In this document: piece by piece, positions 7,483 to 16,245 of the stretch
Position numbering within the stretch: position 1 is the stretch's first letter
Layout of the letters: each line of letters opens with the position of its first letter
Source: Bradyrhizobium sp. JYMT SZCCT0180
Lineage (GTDB): Bacteria > Pseudomonadota > Alphaproteobacteria > Rhizobiales > Xanthobacteraceae
Length of the DNA stretch: 64,000 bases
Assembly: GCF_018130165.1 (NCBI RefSeq)
Contig: NZ_JAFCLZ010000020.1
Coordinates: forward strand, 1 to 64,000
Reading direction: 5' to 3'
Notes under the pieces: generated by a model
The model's input: only the letters and a program-made list of their open reading frames with translations
What the model was told of the DNA's origin: nothing
Databases searched by the model: none
Translations under genes and position numbers: made by a program

Positions 7483-8976
7483 TTACACGGATCCGTCCCG
7501 AATTCGCTCACTTTCCTGCGAGGCCACGACCGGTGCCGTTACCCCCTCCGGGGCTTCCGACGGCGGCTGCGGGCGGACCGGTCGCGACGGACCCGGCGGC
7601 GGACGGCGACGGAGCGGCGGCCTGGTTCCGGCCTGCCGGCTGGCCTCGGCCACCCGCGCCTCGCGAATCCGCTCCTTGGCGCGCATCCCTTCCCGGTAAC
7701 GGGCCAGCGCGCCCGCGGCGGCTGAACTTCCCCGCCCCCACATGCCGATCAGGTGACCGGCGACCCGCCCGGTCGTGCCGCCTGCCCAGACCAGCTCGAA
7801 CGGCGAAAACAGCCGCCAGCGCTCGTCACCCCACAGAATGCTGCGCGCCACCAATTGCCCCGCCATCGCCGCGGTGTTCATCCCCTGGCGGCCGAAGCCG
7901 GAGGCGACCCACAATCCTTTCCGCAACTGGCCGATCTGCGGCATGCCGTGGACGGTCACACCGACGGCGCCGCCGAAGACATCGGATATTCCGACCTTGC
8001 CGAGCTTTGGAAAAATGGTGGAGATTCGCTGCTGGATGGCCGCGCCGAAGCGCCGCGGCCGCGCGTTCCAGGTCGTTTCCGGACTGGCCCACATCAGGCG
8101 GTCGCCCTCCACGATCCGGAAATGATCGATGCCGTCGCTGTCGCTGACAGATCCCTGAAAGCTGATGACGTCAGTGAGCCGCGCGCCGAGCGGTTCGGTC
8201 ACGGCGGCATAGCGCCAAACCGGCAGAAGCGTTTCCGACAGCCGCCGCAACGGCGCCCCGAGATGGATGTTGCCGGCCAGCACGATGTGCGATGCGCGAA
8301 GCCGCGCCGACGGCGTGACGATGCGCTTGCGAATGCCCGAAGGATCGATGCTGACCACGGGCGTGTCCTCGAAGATGCGCGCCCCTGCCCGCCTTGCGAG
8401 CGCCGCCAGGCCATGGACATATTTGCGGCCGTCGACCTGAAACGCCTTGGGGTAATAGATGCCGTGGAAATAGTGCCCGGTCTTGAGCTGATCGCGCACC
8501 CGATCGACCTGCCAGCCCTCGACTTCGGTCTCGAAATCCTCGCTCAGCGTCTGCAGCCGGCTGATCAGCGTTTCGCCGGCATCGACATTGGAGACTTCCA
8601 GCGCCCCGTCGGTCAGTGCAATGCCCGGCATCGCCTCTTCGGTCGCTACGGCGCGAATGTAATCAGCGCCCTGCTTCGACAGCGCCCAGAGTTCGCGGGC
8701 ATCCTCAAGACCGACACGCTCGATCAACTCGCCGATCGGAAGGCTGTAGCCCGGCATGACGGTGCCGAGCTGGTTGCCGGACGCGTTCCAGCCGACGTGC
8801 CGGCCCTCGAGCACGGCAACGCTGGCGCCAAGACGCGCGGCCTCCAGTGCCACGGTCAGGCCGGCAAGGCCCGCTCCGACCACGCAGATATCGACATCGA
8901 GGTCGAACGACAGGCGCGAGCGAAACGGCGCGTCGTCGTCCGGACCGTTGGTCGCACTTGTGAAAGTCTCTGCCAT
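7483..8976 (-). CDS. FAD-dependent amine/amino-acid oxidoreductase (DAO family)
   Basis: The product of 497 residues opens with an FAD-binding Rossmann fold (VVGAGLAGLTVALEAARLG, glycines at about 34-39). It carries the VGWNASGNQLG motif seen in OrdL/PuuB-like amine oxidases and a late VASGFGRQGMNTAAMAG segment that closes the FAD site. Such enzymes oxidise secondary amines such as gamma-glutamylputrescine or sarcosine; the substrate cannot be told from sequence. The last 65 residues form a basic, proline-rich extension (RPPLRRRPPPGPSRPVRPQPP) with no counterpart that I know. It ends 66 bases upstream of msrB in the same direction. Confidence 0.85.
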   Translation of the reverse strand: MAETFTSATNGPDDDAPFRSRLSFDLDVDICVVGAGLAGLTVALEAARLGASVAVLEGRHVGWNASGNQLGTVMPGYSLPIGELIERVGLEDARELWALSKQGADYIRAVATEEAMPGIALTDGALEVSNVDAGETLISRLQTLSEDFETEVEGWQVDRVRDQLKTGHYFHGIYYPKAFQVDGRKYVHGLAALARRAGARIFEDTPVVSIDPSGIRKRIVTPSARLRASHIVLAGNIHLGAPLRRLSETLLPVWRYAAVTEPLGARLTDVISFQGSVSDSDGIDHFRIVEGDRLMWASPETTWNARPRRFGAAIQQRISTIFPKLGKVGISDVFGGAVGVTVHGMPQIGQLRKGLWVASGFGRQGMNTAAMAGQLVARSILWGDERWRLFSPFELVWAGGTTGRVAGHLIGMWGRGSSAAAGALARYREGMRAKERIREARVAEASRQAGTRPPLRRRPPPGPSRPVRPQPPSEAPEGVTAPVVASQESERIRDGSV

Positions 8977-9071
8977 GGCGTTTTCTTACGGACCGCTGCG
9001 GCGCTTGTCACCTTGTCCTGAGCATGAGCCTGTAGATTAATTCAGGCCGAAACGAATCGAGATTGCTGCCC

Positions 9072-9623
9072 ATGCGCCGTTTGATGCTGCTGCGTCACGC
9101 CAAGACCGAACACGACGCGCCCTCGGGGCACGACCAGGACCGCCGTCTCGACGACCGCGGCCGGCTGGACGCCGCCGCCGTCGGTGGCTGGATCGGCCGG
9201 CACCTGCCCGTTCCCGACATGGTTCTGGTCTCAACCGCGGTGCGGACGCTGCAGACCTGGGAGATCGTCCGGCAGGCGATGCAGGATGCGGCCAAGGATT
9301 TCGCCCCGCCGCAGGTCGAGTTCCTGGCCGAACTCTACGGCGCGGACCCAACGCATCTCCTGCGGGCCATTCGCATGGCCGAAGCCAGCGATCCGAAGCG
9401 GCTGATGGTGATCGGCCACAATCCCGGCATGCATGAACTGGCGCTGGCGCTTTCCGGCGGCGGCGACGCGGCCGCGAAGAAAGCACTCGAGCACAATCTA
9501 CCGACCAGCGGCCTTGCGATCCTCGACTTCGCAATCAAGGACTGGAACGAGGTGGCGTTTCGCGGCGGCAACCTCGTGCGCTTCACCAGCCCGAAATTGC
9601 TGAAGCAGACTTCGGACGACTAG
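9072..9623 (+). CDS. SixA-like phosphohistidine phosphatase (histidine phosphatase superfamily)
   Basis: The 183-residue protein starts MRRLMLLRHAKTEH, with the RHG-type catalytic motif at residues 8-10 (RHA), and has the second catalytic histidine in VIGHNPGMHELALAL. SixA proteins remove phosphate from histidine phosphotransfer domains. Length and motifs fit the short alphaproteobacterial SixA-like group better than phosphoglycerate mutase. I chose the ATG because the RHG motif normally lies within the first ten residues; a TTG three codons upstream is also open. An Hpt protein exists 24 kb away but no link between the two is shown. Confidence 0.87.
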   Translation: MRRLMLLRHAKTEHDAPSGHDQDRRLDDRGRLDAAAVGGWIGRHLPVPDMVLVSTAVRTLQTWEIVRQAMQDAAKDFAPPQVEFLAELYGADPTHLLRAIRMAEASDPKRLMVIGHNPGMHELALALSGGGDAAAKKALEHNLPTSGLAILDFAIKDWNEVAFRGGNLVRFTSPKLLKQTSDD

Positions 9624-9723
9624 CCCAAACATAAAATCGCGAAAACAACCCCATGCAAAGAAAGGAGGCCGGGCGGACATCCGGTCGCCGTCATGCTAGG
9701 CTCGTGGCTGACAGGAGGCGCGG

Positions 9724-10149
9724 ATGTTCAAATCCATTCTGGTGCCGCTCGACCTCGCCGACACCGATCTGGCGAAGCCTGCGATCGCGACCGCGGCGAC
9801 GCTGTCGCAGACCTGGAGCGGCACGGTGCGACTGCTCAACGTGATGCCGATGACGCCGGTGATGCTGGCGGAATATGTGCCGGCCGATTTCGACGCCCAG
9901 CAGCGCCAGACCTCGGAAGAAGCGCTCGCGATCGTGGCGCAGGAATCCGGCATCGAGGCGTCGCGCATTTCCGCCGTGGTGCGGCAAGGCGGAATCTATC
10001 ACGAGATCCTGGAAGAGGCCGCGGCAATCAAGGCTGATCTGATCGTGATGACGTCACATCGGCCGGCGATGCGGACCTATTTTCTCGGCTCCAATGCCGG
10101 CCATGTGGTGCGCTACGCCAAATGCTCGGTGCTGGTGGTCCGGCACTGA
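9724..10149 (+). CDS. Universal stress protein (UspA family)
   Basis: This 141-residue single-domain Usp protein begins MFKSILVPLDLADTDLAKPA and ends with GSNAGHVVRYAKCSVLVV, the GxxxG-type nucleotide-binding and strand-exchange motif. The IVMTSHRPAMRTYFLGSN segment resembles the ATP-binding class. Usp proteins are cytoplasmic dimers that support stress survival. An AGGAGG site precedes the ATG. It stands alone downstream of the SixA-like gene by about 100 bases, so co-transcription is possible. Confidence 0.93.
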   Translation: MFKSILVPLDLADTDLAKPAIATAATLSQTWSGTVRLLNVMPMTPVMLAEYVPADFDAQQRQTSEEALAIVAQESGIEASRISAVVRQGGIYHEILEEAAAIKADLIVMTSHRPAMRTYFLGSNAGHVVRYAKCSVLVVRH

Positions 10150-10236
10150 CGGAGCGCGATTCCCGGTCACACTGCGACTCGCTCGATCGACCGGGTCGCA
10201 TGTGTTTTTATCGTGCAGGTCGAGGCGCGCGGGCCC

Positions 10237-10473
10237 TTACCGAAGCCGCCCGAGTTCCGGATCGACCTGCCCCCAAACCGCCTGCTCGATGTGGCTGCGG
10301 GTTATTCCGATATCGCGGAGCTCACGATCGTCCAGCTGCCGTAGCGCTTTGACCGCCGCCCGGCGATCCAGATACGCGACGATTGCATGCGCCCAAATCC
10401 CGAGCCGGCGGAAAGATCCACCCGAGCTGAGGGAAATTGCAGGCTGGGCTGCGGCTTGGGACATCGTGGTCAT
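10237..10473 (-). CDS. DUF1127 small protein (YjiS-like)
   Basis: This 78-residue protein ends with the DUF1127 signature: RRAAVKALRQLDDRELRDIGITRSHIEQAV. In rhizobia, small DUF1127 proteins influence RNA turnover and phosphate or carbon physiology, but the role of this one is unknown. The ATG giving MTTMSQ has GGAG about 8 bases upstream, so I prefer it to the longer open frame. It is divergent from the MocR-type regulator, and the 180-base gap holds the repeats described below. Confidence 0.88.
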   Translation of the reverse strand: MTTMSQAAAQPAISLSSGGSFRRLGIWAHAIVAYLDRRAAVKALRQLDDRELRDIGITRSHIEQAVWGQVDPELGRLR

Positions 10474-10562
10474 TGGTCTTCTCCAGTTGGCTTTCACGCG
10501 GCAAGGCGATGCCGCCGACGCAATCGCTGGGAATCAGCGGCAGCGCCTTAAGGTCTGATTGT

Positions 10563-10653
10563 TTGCACTCTCCTCAGTGCAATCTCAGGCTTGATAGGTT
10601 CAAAATGATCCGGTACATTCCTCGGTGCAAGTAAAACATTGCTCTCGGTGCAA
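10563..10653 (+). promoter_or_regulatory. Three GTGCAA repeats in the MocR regulator promoter
   Basis: The sequence CTC(A/G)GTGCAA occurs three times on the plus strand, with GTGCAA starting at 10577, 10625 and 10648. The first copy is half of a perfect inverted repeat (TTGCAC, eight bases, GTGCAA). The last ends two bases before the regulator start codon. MocR/PdxR proteins often bind direct repeats in their own promoters, so an autoregulatory operator is likely. Confidence 0.6.
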
Positions 10654-10655
10654 TT

Positions 10656-11999
10656 ATGTCAAAGTTCGAATATCTCAGGCTTGCCGATTCCGTTGCCTCC
10701 GAGATCGCCAATGGCGGGCTCAAACCGGGCGATCGCCTGCCGCCACAGCGCAGTTTCGCCTATGAGCGCAAGATCGCGGTCTCCACCGCGAGCCGCGTCT
10801 ACACGGAATTGTTACGCCGCGGCCTCGTGGTCGGCGAAGTCGGGCGCGGCACGTTCATTTCCGGACAGGCGCCCCGTGCAATCACCACGCTGACCGAACC
10901 ACGCGGCGCCCGCATCGATCTGGAAGTCAATTACCCGCTGCTGCCGACGCAAGCGGCCCTGATTGCGAAAAGCCTTGAGGGACTGGAGCGGCCGGAAGCC
11001 CTCGAAATCGCGTTGCGGCAAGGCACCAGCGCCGGCACGCAAGCAGCAAGAAATATAGCGGCGGATTTCCTCTCCCAAAACGGCTGGTCGGCGCGCGCCG
11101 AGCAGATCGTCTTCACCGCCAACGGCCGGCAATGCATCGCCGCCGCATTGGCCGCGATCGTACCGGCCGGCGGCCGTTGCGGCGTCGAGGCCCTGACCTA
11201 TCCCTTCATCAAGGGCATCGCCGCCCGGATCGGCGTGACACTGGTGCCGCTGACGATGGACGAGCACGGCGTGCGTCCCGACGCCGTGCAAAAGGCCCAT
11301 CGTGAAGCGCATCTGTCGGCGCTGTACATCCAGCCGACGGTTCAGAATCCATTGGGCATGACCATGCCGGCCTCGCGCCGCACCGAGTTGCTGCGCGTCG
11401 TCGAGAAGCTCGATCTCACCATCATCGAAGATGCGGTCTATGGATTCCTCGACAACGAGGCTCCGCTGGCGGCGCTGGCGCCCGATCGCTGCGTCGTGCT
11501 CGACAGTCTTTCCAAGAAGGTCGCGCCGGGTCTGGCGCTCGGCTTCATCGTGCCGCCGCCACGTTTGCGCGAGAGCATCATGGCTTCCGTTCGTTCCGGC
11601 GGATGGACGGCCTCGGGATACGCCTTCGCGGCCGCGCAACGCATGATGGCCGACGGCACCGCGTCCGAACTCGTCAGGCTCAAGCGCATCGACGCGCAGC
11701 GGCGTCAGCACATTGCCGCCGAACGGCTGGCCGGCTTCGAGCTGCAGGCCAACCCGAAATCCTACCATCTGTGGCTGACGCTGCCGCACCATTGGCGGTC
11801 GCAGACCTTCGTCGCCGCCGCAGCCCGCCGGGACATCGCGTTGACGCCCTCGTCGACCTTTGCCGTGAGCCCCGGACATGCACCGAACGCAATCAGGCTG
11901 GCGCTGGCCGCGCCGCCCGTCGACCAGCTCGATGCGGCGCTGCGGACGCTGGCGGGAATGCTGCGCGCGAGCGAAGAAGATTTCGAATCGACCGAATAG
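10656..11999 (+). CDS. MocR-type regulator (GntR winged helix fused to aminotransferase fold)
   Basis: The 447-residue protein has a GntR-type winged helix in residues 5-72 (LADSVASEIANGGLKPGDRL, then STASRVYTELLRRGLVVGEVGRGTFIS). This is followed by a class I aminotransferase fold. The PLP lysine is probably K287 in DSLSKKVAPG, and the IIEDAVYGFL aspartate segment is present. MocR proteins sense PLP or an amine and control B6, taurine, GABA or similar genes. No metabolic target is adjacent; the divergent DUF1127 gene is the only shared-promoter neighbour. It is the same general type as PdxR but the ligand is unknown. Confidence 0.9.
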   Translation: MSKFEYLRLADSVASEIANGGLKPGDRLPPQRSFAYERKIAVSTASRVYTELLRRGLVVGEVGRGTFISGQAPRAITTLTEPRGARIDLEVNYPLLPTQAALIAKSLEGLERPEALEIALRQGTSAGTQAARNIAADFLSQNGWSARAEQIVFTANGRQCIAAALAAIVPAGGRCGVEALTYPFIKGIAARIGVTLVPLTMDEHGVRPDAVQKAHREAHLSALYIQPTVQNPLGMTMPASRRTELLRVVEKLDLTIIEDAVYGFLDNEAPLAALAPDRCVVLDSLSKKVAPGLALGFIVPPPRLRESIMASVRSGGWTASGYAFAAAQRMMADGTASELVRLKRIDAQRRQHIAAERLAGFELQANPKSYHLWLTLPHHWRSQTFVAAAARRDIALTPSSTFAVSPGHAPNAIRLALAAPPVDQLDAALRTLAGMLRASEEDFESTE

Positions 12000-12014
12000 G
12001 TCGGTCCAGCTCCC

Positions 12015-12608
12015 TCACCTCACCGGCCACTCGGCGATGAAGCCTTTCGCCTTGTACGGCTCGATCTTGTCCCATTCGAAGAGCATGCGCCGCCTGAATT
12101 CGGGATCGGTGTGCCAGAGCGACCGCGGTGTCGCAAAACTGTCGACCGTGACCAGCATTTTCTCCACTTCCGGCCAGTGCCGGTGCAGCGTCATCGGATA
12201 GCGGCGCGCGGTCCAGGTATTGCCGAGGCAAATCACACTGCGAACATGCGCAAGCCCCAGCGCGGCGTCGATCACGGGGAGCGAGAAGATCACGTTCTCG
12301 CCGGTGTTTTTCGCGCGATCCTCTCGTAGAATTTTTTCAGCGGGAATGCCGCGCGCGATCATCGCATCGGCAATGATTTCGCATTCCGAGCGTTCCGATC
12401 CCGGTGTTATCCCGCCACTGACGATCGAGCAGCGAAAATACCCGTCGCGCCAAAGCCTGAAAGCTTCATCGACGCGCTCCCTGACATCGACGCGGGTTCC
12501 GAACACGAACAGCAGATCGGCCGGCTTCAGCGGCGTGCTGATCAAATGCTGCGCATTGATGGCGGCAATCTCGGCCTCGGTGGGCCATCGCGCGCTTCGA
12601 TCCGTCAC
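12015..12608 (-). CDS. YdcF/ElyC-like protein (DUF218)
   Basis: The protein carries the DUF218 features: PADLLFVFGTR near the N-terminus, SIVSGGITPG, SECEIIADAMIARGIPAEKI and the charged REDRAKNTGENVIFS motif. E. coli YdcF binds S-adenosylmethionine, and other members (SanA, ElyC) act in envelope integrity. This copy lacks a membrane segment and so resembles YdcF. No ATG suits the frame: I propose the GTG with GAGAA upstream, giving 197 residues; a TTG nine codons earlier is also possible. It is convergent with the MocR-type gene. Confidence 0.8.
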   Translation of the reverse strand: MTDRSARWPTEAEIAAINAQHLISTPLKPADLLFVFGTRVDVRERVDEAFRLWRDGYFRCSIVSGGITPGSERSECEIIADAMIARGIPAEKILREDRAKNTGENVIFSLPVIDAALGLAHVRSVICLGNTWTARRYPMTLHRHWPEVEKMLVTVDSFATPRSLWHTDPEFRRRMLFEWDKIEPYKAKGFIAEWPVR

Positions 12609-12714
12609 TTCATTCTCGCAGCAAAGCTCATCCAACCCGCGGGAAACGCATTAGCACGATGCCGCATGCGGCGTGCTTCGCGAAGTCACATTTGATTGCG
12701 CTTGATTGCGGAAG

Positions 12715-13323
12715 CTATGGCAGCAACGCCTGCGGCAAATGATCGAAGTCGTAACTGCGCGGCCGGTTGCGCTTGATGAAGCCGCCGATCTGCCAGCTGA
12801 ACAGCGCGACGAAGCCAACCAGAAACAACGCGCCGTACCATTCACCGGTCGCGAACGCGCGCACCAGAAGTCCGGCCATCGCGATGCCGAGCAACGTCAC
12901 CATCGCAAGGGCCGCGGCGTAGGTGATCCGTCCGATACCGGCGATCAACGAAGCTTTGCTGCCCGCGTTCGCCATGCGCCGATGCAACTCGGTGATGAAG
13001 GCACGATAGTCGCGATCCTGCGGCACCATCAGCGAGACGGTTTGCCAGGTGGTCGAGAGAATAGTGATGCGTCCACCATCCCTGCCCTGGAGGTCGGCGC
13101 GGAAACGGCGGGACTGCATCGACGACGGCTTGTAACTCAGGCGGATCGCCGTGATGTCGGCGTAACCCCAGACACCGGACTTGCCCGAAATATGCCAGGA
13201 CAAGCCGGCATCGGTCAGCTTGAATTCATGCGCCGATCCGATCAGCGACGCCTTGTAGACGTAGCGGGTCTCGGGCGCGCTCTCGCCCGATGTCTCCGTC
13301 CTGTTGGGTAACGAGGTTGGCAA
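12715..13323 (-). CDS. Uncharacterised membrane protein with N-terminal PH-like region
   Basis: I do not recognise this 202-residue protein. Residues 20-120 look like a soluble beta-rich domain (AHEFKLTDAGLSWHISGKSG, then YADITAIRLSYKPSS), reminiscent of bacterial PH-like domains. Two hydrophobic segments follow at about 128-155 and 160-180 (ITYAAALAMVTLLGIAMAGL and WYGALFLVGFVALFSWQIGG). No ATG precedes the conserved-looking part; the likely start is TTG. It is divergent from another small membrane protein. Confidence 0.65.
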   Translation of the reverse strand: MPTSLPNRTETSGESAPETRYVYKASLIGSAHEFKLTDAGLSWHISGKSGVWGYADITAIRLSYKPSSMQSRRFRADLQGRDGGRITILSTTWQTVSLMVPQDRDYRAFITELHRRMANAGSKASLIAGIGRITYAAALAMVTLLGIAMAGLLVRAFATGEWYGALFLVGFVALFSWQIGGFIKRNRPRSYDFDHLPQALLP

Positions 13324-13392
13324 TTGAAAAATCCCGGTAGCGGCCGAGCGCGCAGCTTGCGCGGCCAGCCGGCTTTACCTTACAAGCAGGCC

Positions 13393-13827
13393 ATGGCCGA
13401 GACGACCTATTTTCCGCGACGCCTGATTCTGGCCGGCGCGATGATATCCGGGGTGCTGCTGGCGCTTGCCGTTCACATGCTGGGCGCGCGCTACGGCCTC
13501 GATCTCGGCGGCCTGTGGCGATCCGACACCCGTGAATTCATGCCCGCGGGCGCGGCCATTGCGTGGTGGCTGATTGCGAGCGTCGGTTTTTGCAGCGGCT
13601 ATTTCACCGCCAATCTGATGCACAGCGCGGTGTCAGGGCAGATCCCGCAGCGGATGCGCCAGTTCCTGATCGCGGTCGGCGTGCTGATCCTGGCCGGCGC
13701 CGGCCAGGCAGCCTCCGCGCCGAGCCCGATCCCGACGATTTCGGGCGTGCTCTCGGGTCTTGCGGCGTTATGCCTCGGCGCCGTGATGGCGTTCTGCGGC
13801 GCGCACTTCGCGCTGCGTAAGGCATAA
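13393..13827 (+). CDS. Uncharacterised small inner-membrane protein
   Basis: This 144-residue protein has four likely membrane segments: LILAGAMISGVLLALAVHML, AIAWWLIASVGFCSGYFTAN, FLIAVGVLILAGAGQAAS and GLAALCLGAVMAFCGAHFAL. I recognise no family. The ATG giving MAETTYFPRR is preferred; a TTG 23 codons upstream is open but produces an unlikely basic leader. It is divergent from a second membrane protein of unknown role and convergent with the GGDEF-EAL gene. Confidence 0.65.
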   Translation: MAETTYFPRRLILAGAMISGVLLALAVHMLGARYGLDLGGLWRSDTREFMPAGAAIAWWLIASVGFCSGYFTANLMHSAVSGQIPQRMRQFLIAVGVLILAGAGQAASAPSPIPTISGVLSGLAALCLGAVMAFCGAHFALRKA

Positions 13828-13842
13828 CTTCAAACTCGCGAA

Positions 13843-16245
13843 CTAGGCAACGATGCGCGCGCGCGGCTTCGACAGCATCGCGGCCACCTCGGCGGCGGGA
13901 CGCGGCTTGCTGAACAGATAGCCCTGGGCCTGCGTGCATCCTTCGCGGCGCAGCAGATCGAACTGGGCCTCCGTCTCGACACCCTCCGCCGTGGTGACGA
14001 TCCCGAGACTCTTGCCCAATCCGGTCACGGCGCGGACGATGGCCATGGAATCGTCGCGCGTGGCCAGTTCAGTGACGAACGAACGGTCGATCTTGATCTT
14101 GTCGAACGGGAAACTGCGCAGATAGCTCAGCGACGAATAGCCCGTTCCGAAGTCGTCGAGCGAGATCCTGACGCCAAAGCCGCGAAGCTCGTGCAGAACC
14201 GCCAGTGTCGCCTCGCTGTTCTGCAACAGCACCGACTCCGTGATCTCCAGTTCGAGGCGATGCGCCGGAAGACCGGCGGCCTGCAACGCCGACTTGACGG
14301 ACACGATCAGGTTCGGATTCTTGAACTGCACCGGCGAAAGATTGACGGCGACGGTGATATCCTCGGACCAGCCTGCGGCGTCAACGCAGGCCTGCCGAAG
14401 CACCCAATCGCCGAGCGGAATGATCAGGCCGGTTTCCTCCGCCAGCGGAATGAAATTCGCCGGCGCGATCATGCCGCGCAACGAATGATTCCAGCGTACA
14501 AGGGCCTCGAACGCGACGACGCTGTCGGTGGCGACGTCGCGGATCGGTTGATAATAGACCTCGAACTCGTCGCGTTGCAGCGCCGCGCGCAGATCCAGTT
14601 CCAGAATGCGCCGCGCCTGGGCGCGGGCATCCATTCCGCTCTCGAAGAAGCGATAGGTGCCGCGGCCGTCCGCCTTGGCGCGATAGAGCGCGAGATCGGC
14701 CTTCTTCAGCAGTTCGTCGGGGTTCTTGCCGTCCTCGGGCGCCAGCGAGATGCCGATGCTGACGCCGACGACGAGCTGGTGGCCCCCGATATCGTAGGGC
14801 TCCCCGATCTTCTCGACGATGTGGCTGGCGAGCAAGGCCACCGCCGACGGATCGCAGTCGCTGCAGAACTGCACGACCGCGAATTCGTCGCCGCCAAGTC
14901 TCGCCACCGTGTCGTGCTCGGTGACGCATTCGCCGAGCCGGCGGGCAACTTCCTTCAGCAGGGCATCGCCGACCGGATGGCCGAGCGAGTCGTTGATTTC
15001 CTTGAAATGATCGAGATCGAGGCAGAACACCGCGAGCTGATCGCTGCGCTTGGCGAGGCGCAGCGCCTTCTCGAGCTGCTCGCGGAACAGCGTCCGGTTC
15101 GGCAGATTGGTGAGCGCGTCATGGCGCGCCATATGCGTGATCTGCTCCTGGGCCGCCTGCCATTCGGTGATGTCCTCGAAGGTTGCAACCCAACCACCGC
15201 CCTCTTTGGGCTGATCGACGACGCGGATTGAACGTCCGTTGCGGCTGACGACCCGGTTCAGGCTCTCGCCGGCTTTCGCCGCGGTCACCACAATGTTGAA
15301 GAATTCTTCGGGATCGCCGTCCCATTTTCCGATCGATTTCTGATCCCGCAGAACGTCGACCAGCAAACGGCCCTGCAGCGGCATGTTGGTCCGATCCATC
15401 ATCTCGCTGTAGCGCTGGTTGAACAGCATGATGCGGCCGTCCGCATCGAACATGCAAAGTCCCTGCGACATGTTTGTGATGGCCGAGTCGAGCAGGACCT
15501 TCTGCTGGTGCAGTTCGCTGCTTGAGCGGCGATCGAGCAACGCCGCCACGAACGATATGCCGAGAATGGCGAACGCGGCCACCGCGGTCAGAAAGGAAAG
15601 CGCGCCCGGCGAGATCGTCAATTCGTCGGTGACGAGGGTGGGATCCGCAACAAGCGTAACGGCCCCCATCGCCGTAAAGTGGTGGGAAACGATCGCGACC
15701 GTCAGCAGGCCCGTGGCGGCCAAGGTGTATTTGCGGTCATCCCGGTGCGCGGCGACAACGAGCGCCAGGCCTGCGAACATGCTCCCGAGCATAACGGATG
15801 CCAGCACGATGCCGGGCGACCAGACGATGCGCGCCGGAAGCTCGAGCGCCATCATGCCGGTGTAGTGCATCGCTGCGACGCCAGCGCCGACAATCGCACC
15901 GCCCATCGCGAGCGTCGACCGGCGGTCGTTGAGCAGGGCAACGCTGAGGCCGACCGCGGCGATCGAGACCGCAAAGATCAGCGACAGCAGGGTGACCGGA
16001 ATATTGTATCCGGCCCCCGCCCCGGGATCGTAGGCCAGCATCGCCACGAAATGGGTGGCCCAGATTCCGCAGCCGCCGACCGCAGCATCAAGGCCGACCC
16101 AGATCGCGCGGGTTCGTCCCTGCGACGCCCTGGCGCGATGAAACAGGCTGATCGCTACCGCGCTGGCCAGCCAGCAAATGATGCCGGCGAGAACGACCAG
16201 CCGCAAATCATGCTCGGTGACCAGGCAATTGAGAACTTGATACAT
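13843..16245 (-). CDS. MHYT-PAS-GGDEF-EAL cyclic-di-GMP signalling protein
   Basis: This 800-residue protein makes and/or degrades cyclic di-GMP. The N-terminal 230 residues are an MHYT sensor with about seven membrane segments and the triad WATHFVAML, AMHYTGM and HHFTAM, which may bind copper and sense gases. A PAS domain follows at about 240-360. The GGDEF domain (about 365-530) has an intact GGDEF in VARLGGDEFAVVQF. The inhibitory I-site position reads TEHD instead of RxxD. The EAL domain (about 540-795) keeps EALVRW, NLSPVQF, DDFGTGYSS, KIDRSF and AEGVET, so it should be active. I chose the ATG with AGGGG 6 bases upstream; a GTG one codon earlier is possible. Confidence 0.95.
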   Translation of the reverse strand: MYQVLNCLVTEHDLRLVVLAGIICWLASAVAISLFHRARASQGRTRAIWVGLDAAVGGCGIWATHFVAMLAYDPGAGAGYNIPVTLLSLIFAVSIAAVGLSVALLNDRRSTLAMGGAIVGAGVAAMHYTGMMALELPARIVWSPGIVLASVMLGSMFAGLALVVAAHRDDRKYTLAATGLLTVAIVSHHFTAMGAVTLVADPTLVTDELTISPGALSFLTAVAAFAILGISFVAALLDRRSSSELHQQKVLLDSAITNMSQGLCMFDADGRIMLFNQRYSEMMDRTNMPLQGRLLVDVLRDQKSIGKWDGDPEEFFNIVVTAAKAGESLNRVVSRNGRSIRVVDQPKEGGGWVATFEDITEWQAAQEQITHMARHDALTNLPNRTLFREQLEKALRLAKRSDQLAVFCLDLDHFKEINDSLGHPVGDALLKEVARRLGECVTEHDTVARLGGDEFAVVQFCSDCDPSAVALLASHIVEKIGEPYDIGGHQLVVGVSIGISLAPEDGKNPDELLKKADLALYRAKADGRGTYRFFESGMDARAQARRILELDLRAALQRDEFEVYYQPIRDVATDSVVAFEALVRWNHSLRGMIAPANFIPLAEETGLIIPLGDWVLRQACVDAAGWSEDITVAVNLSPVQFKNPNLIVSVKSALQAAGLPAHRLELEITESVLLQNSEATLAVLHELRGFGVRISLDDFGTGYSSLSYLRSFPFDKIKIDRSFVTELATRDDSMAIVRAVTGLGKSLGIVTTAEGVETEAQFDLLRREGCTQAQGYLFSKPRPAAEVAAMLSKPRARIVA

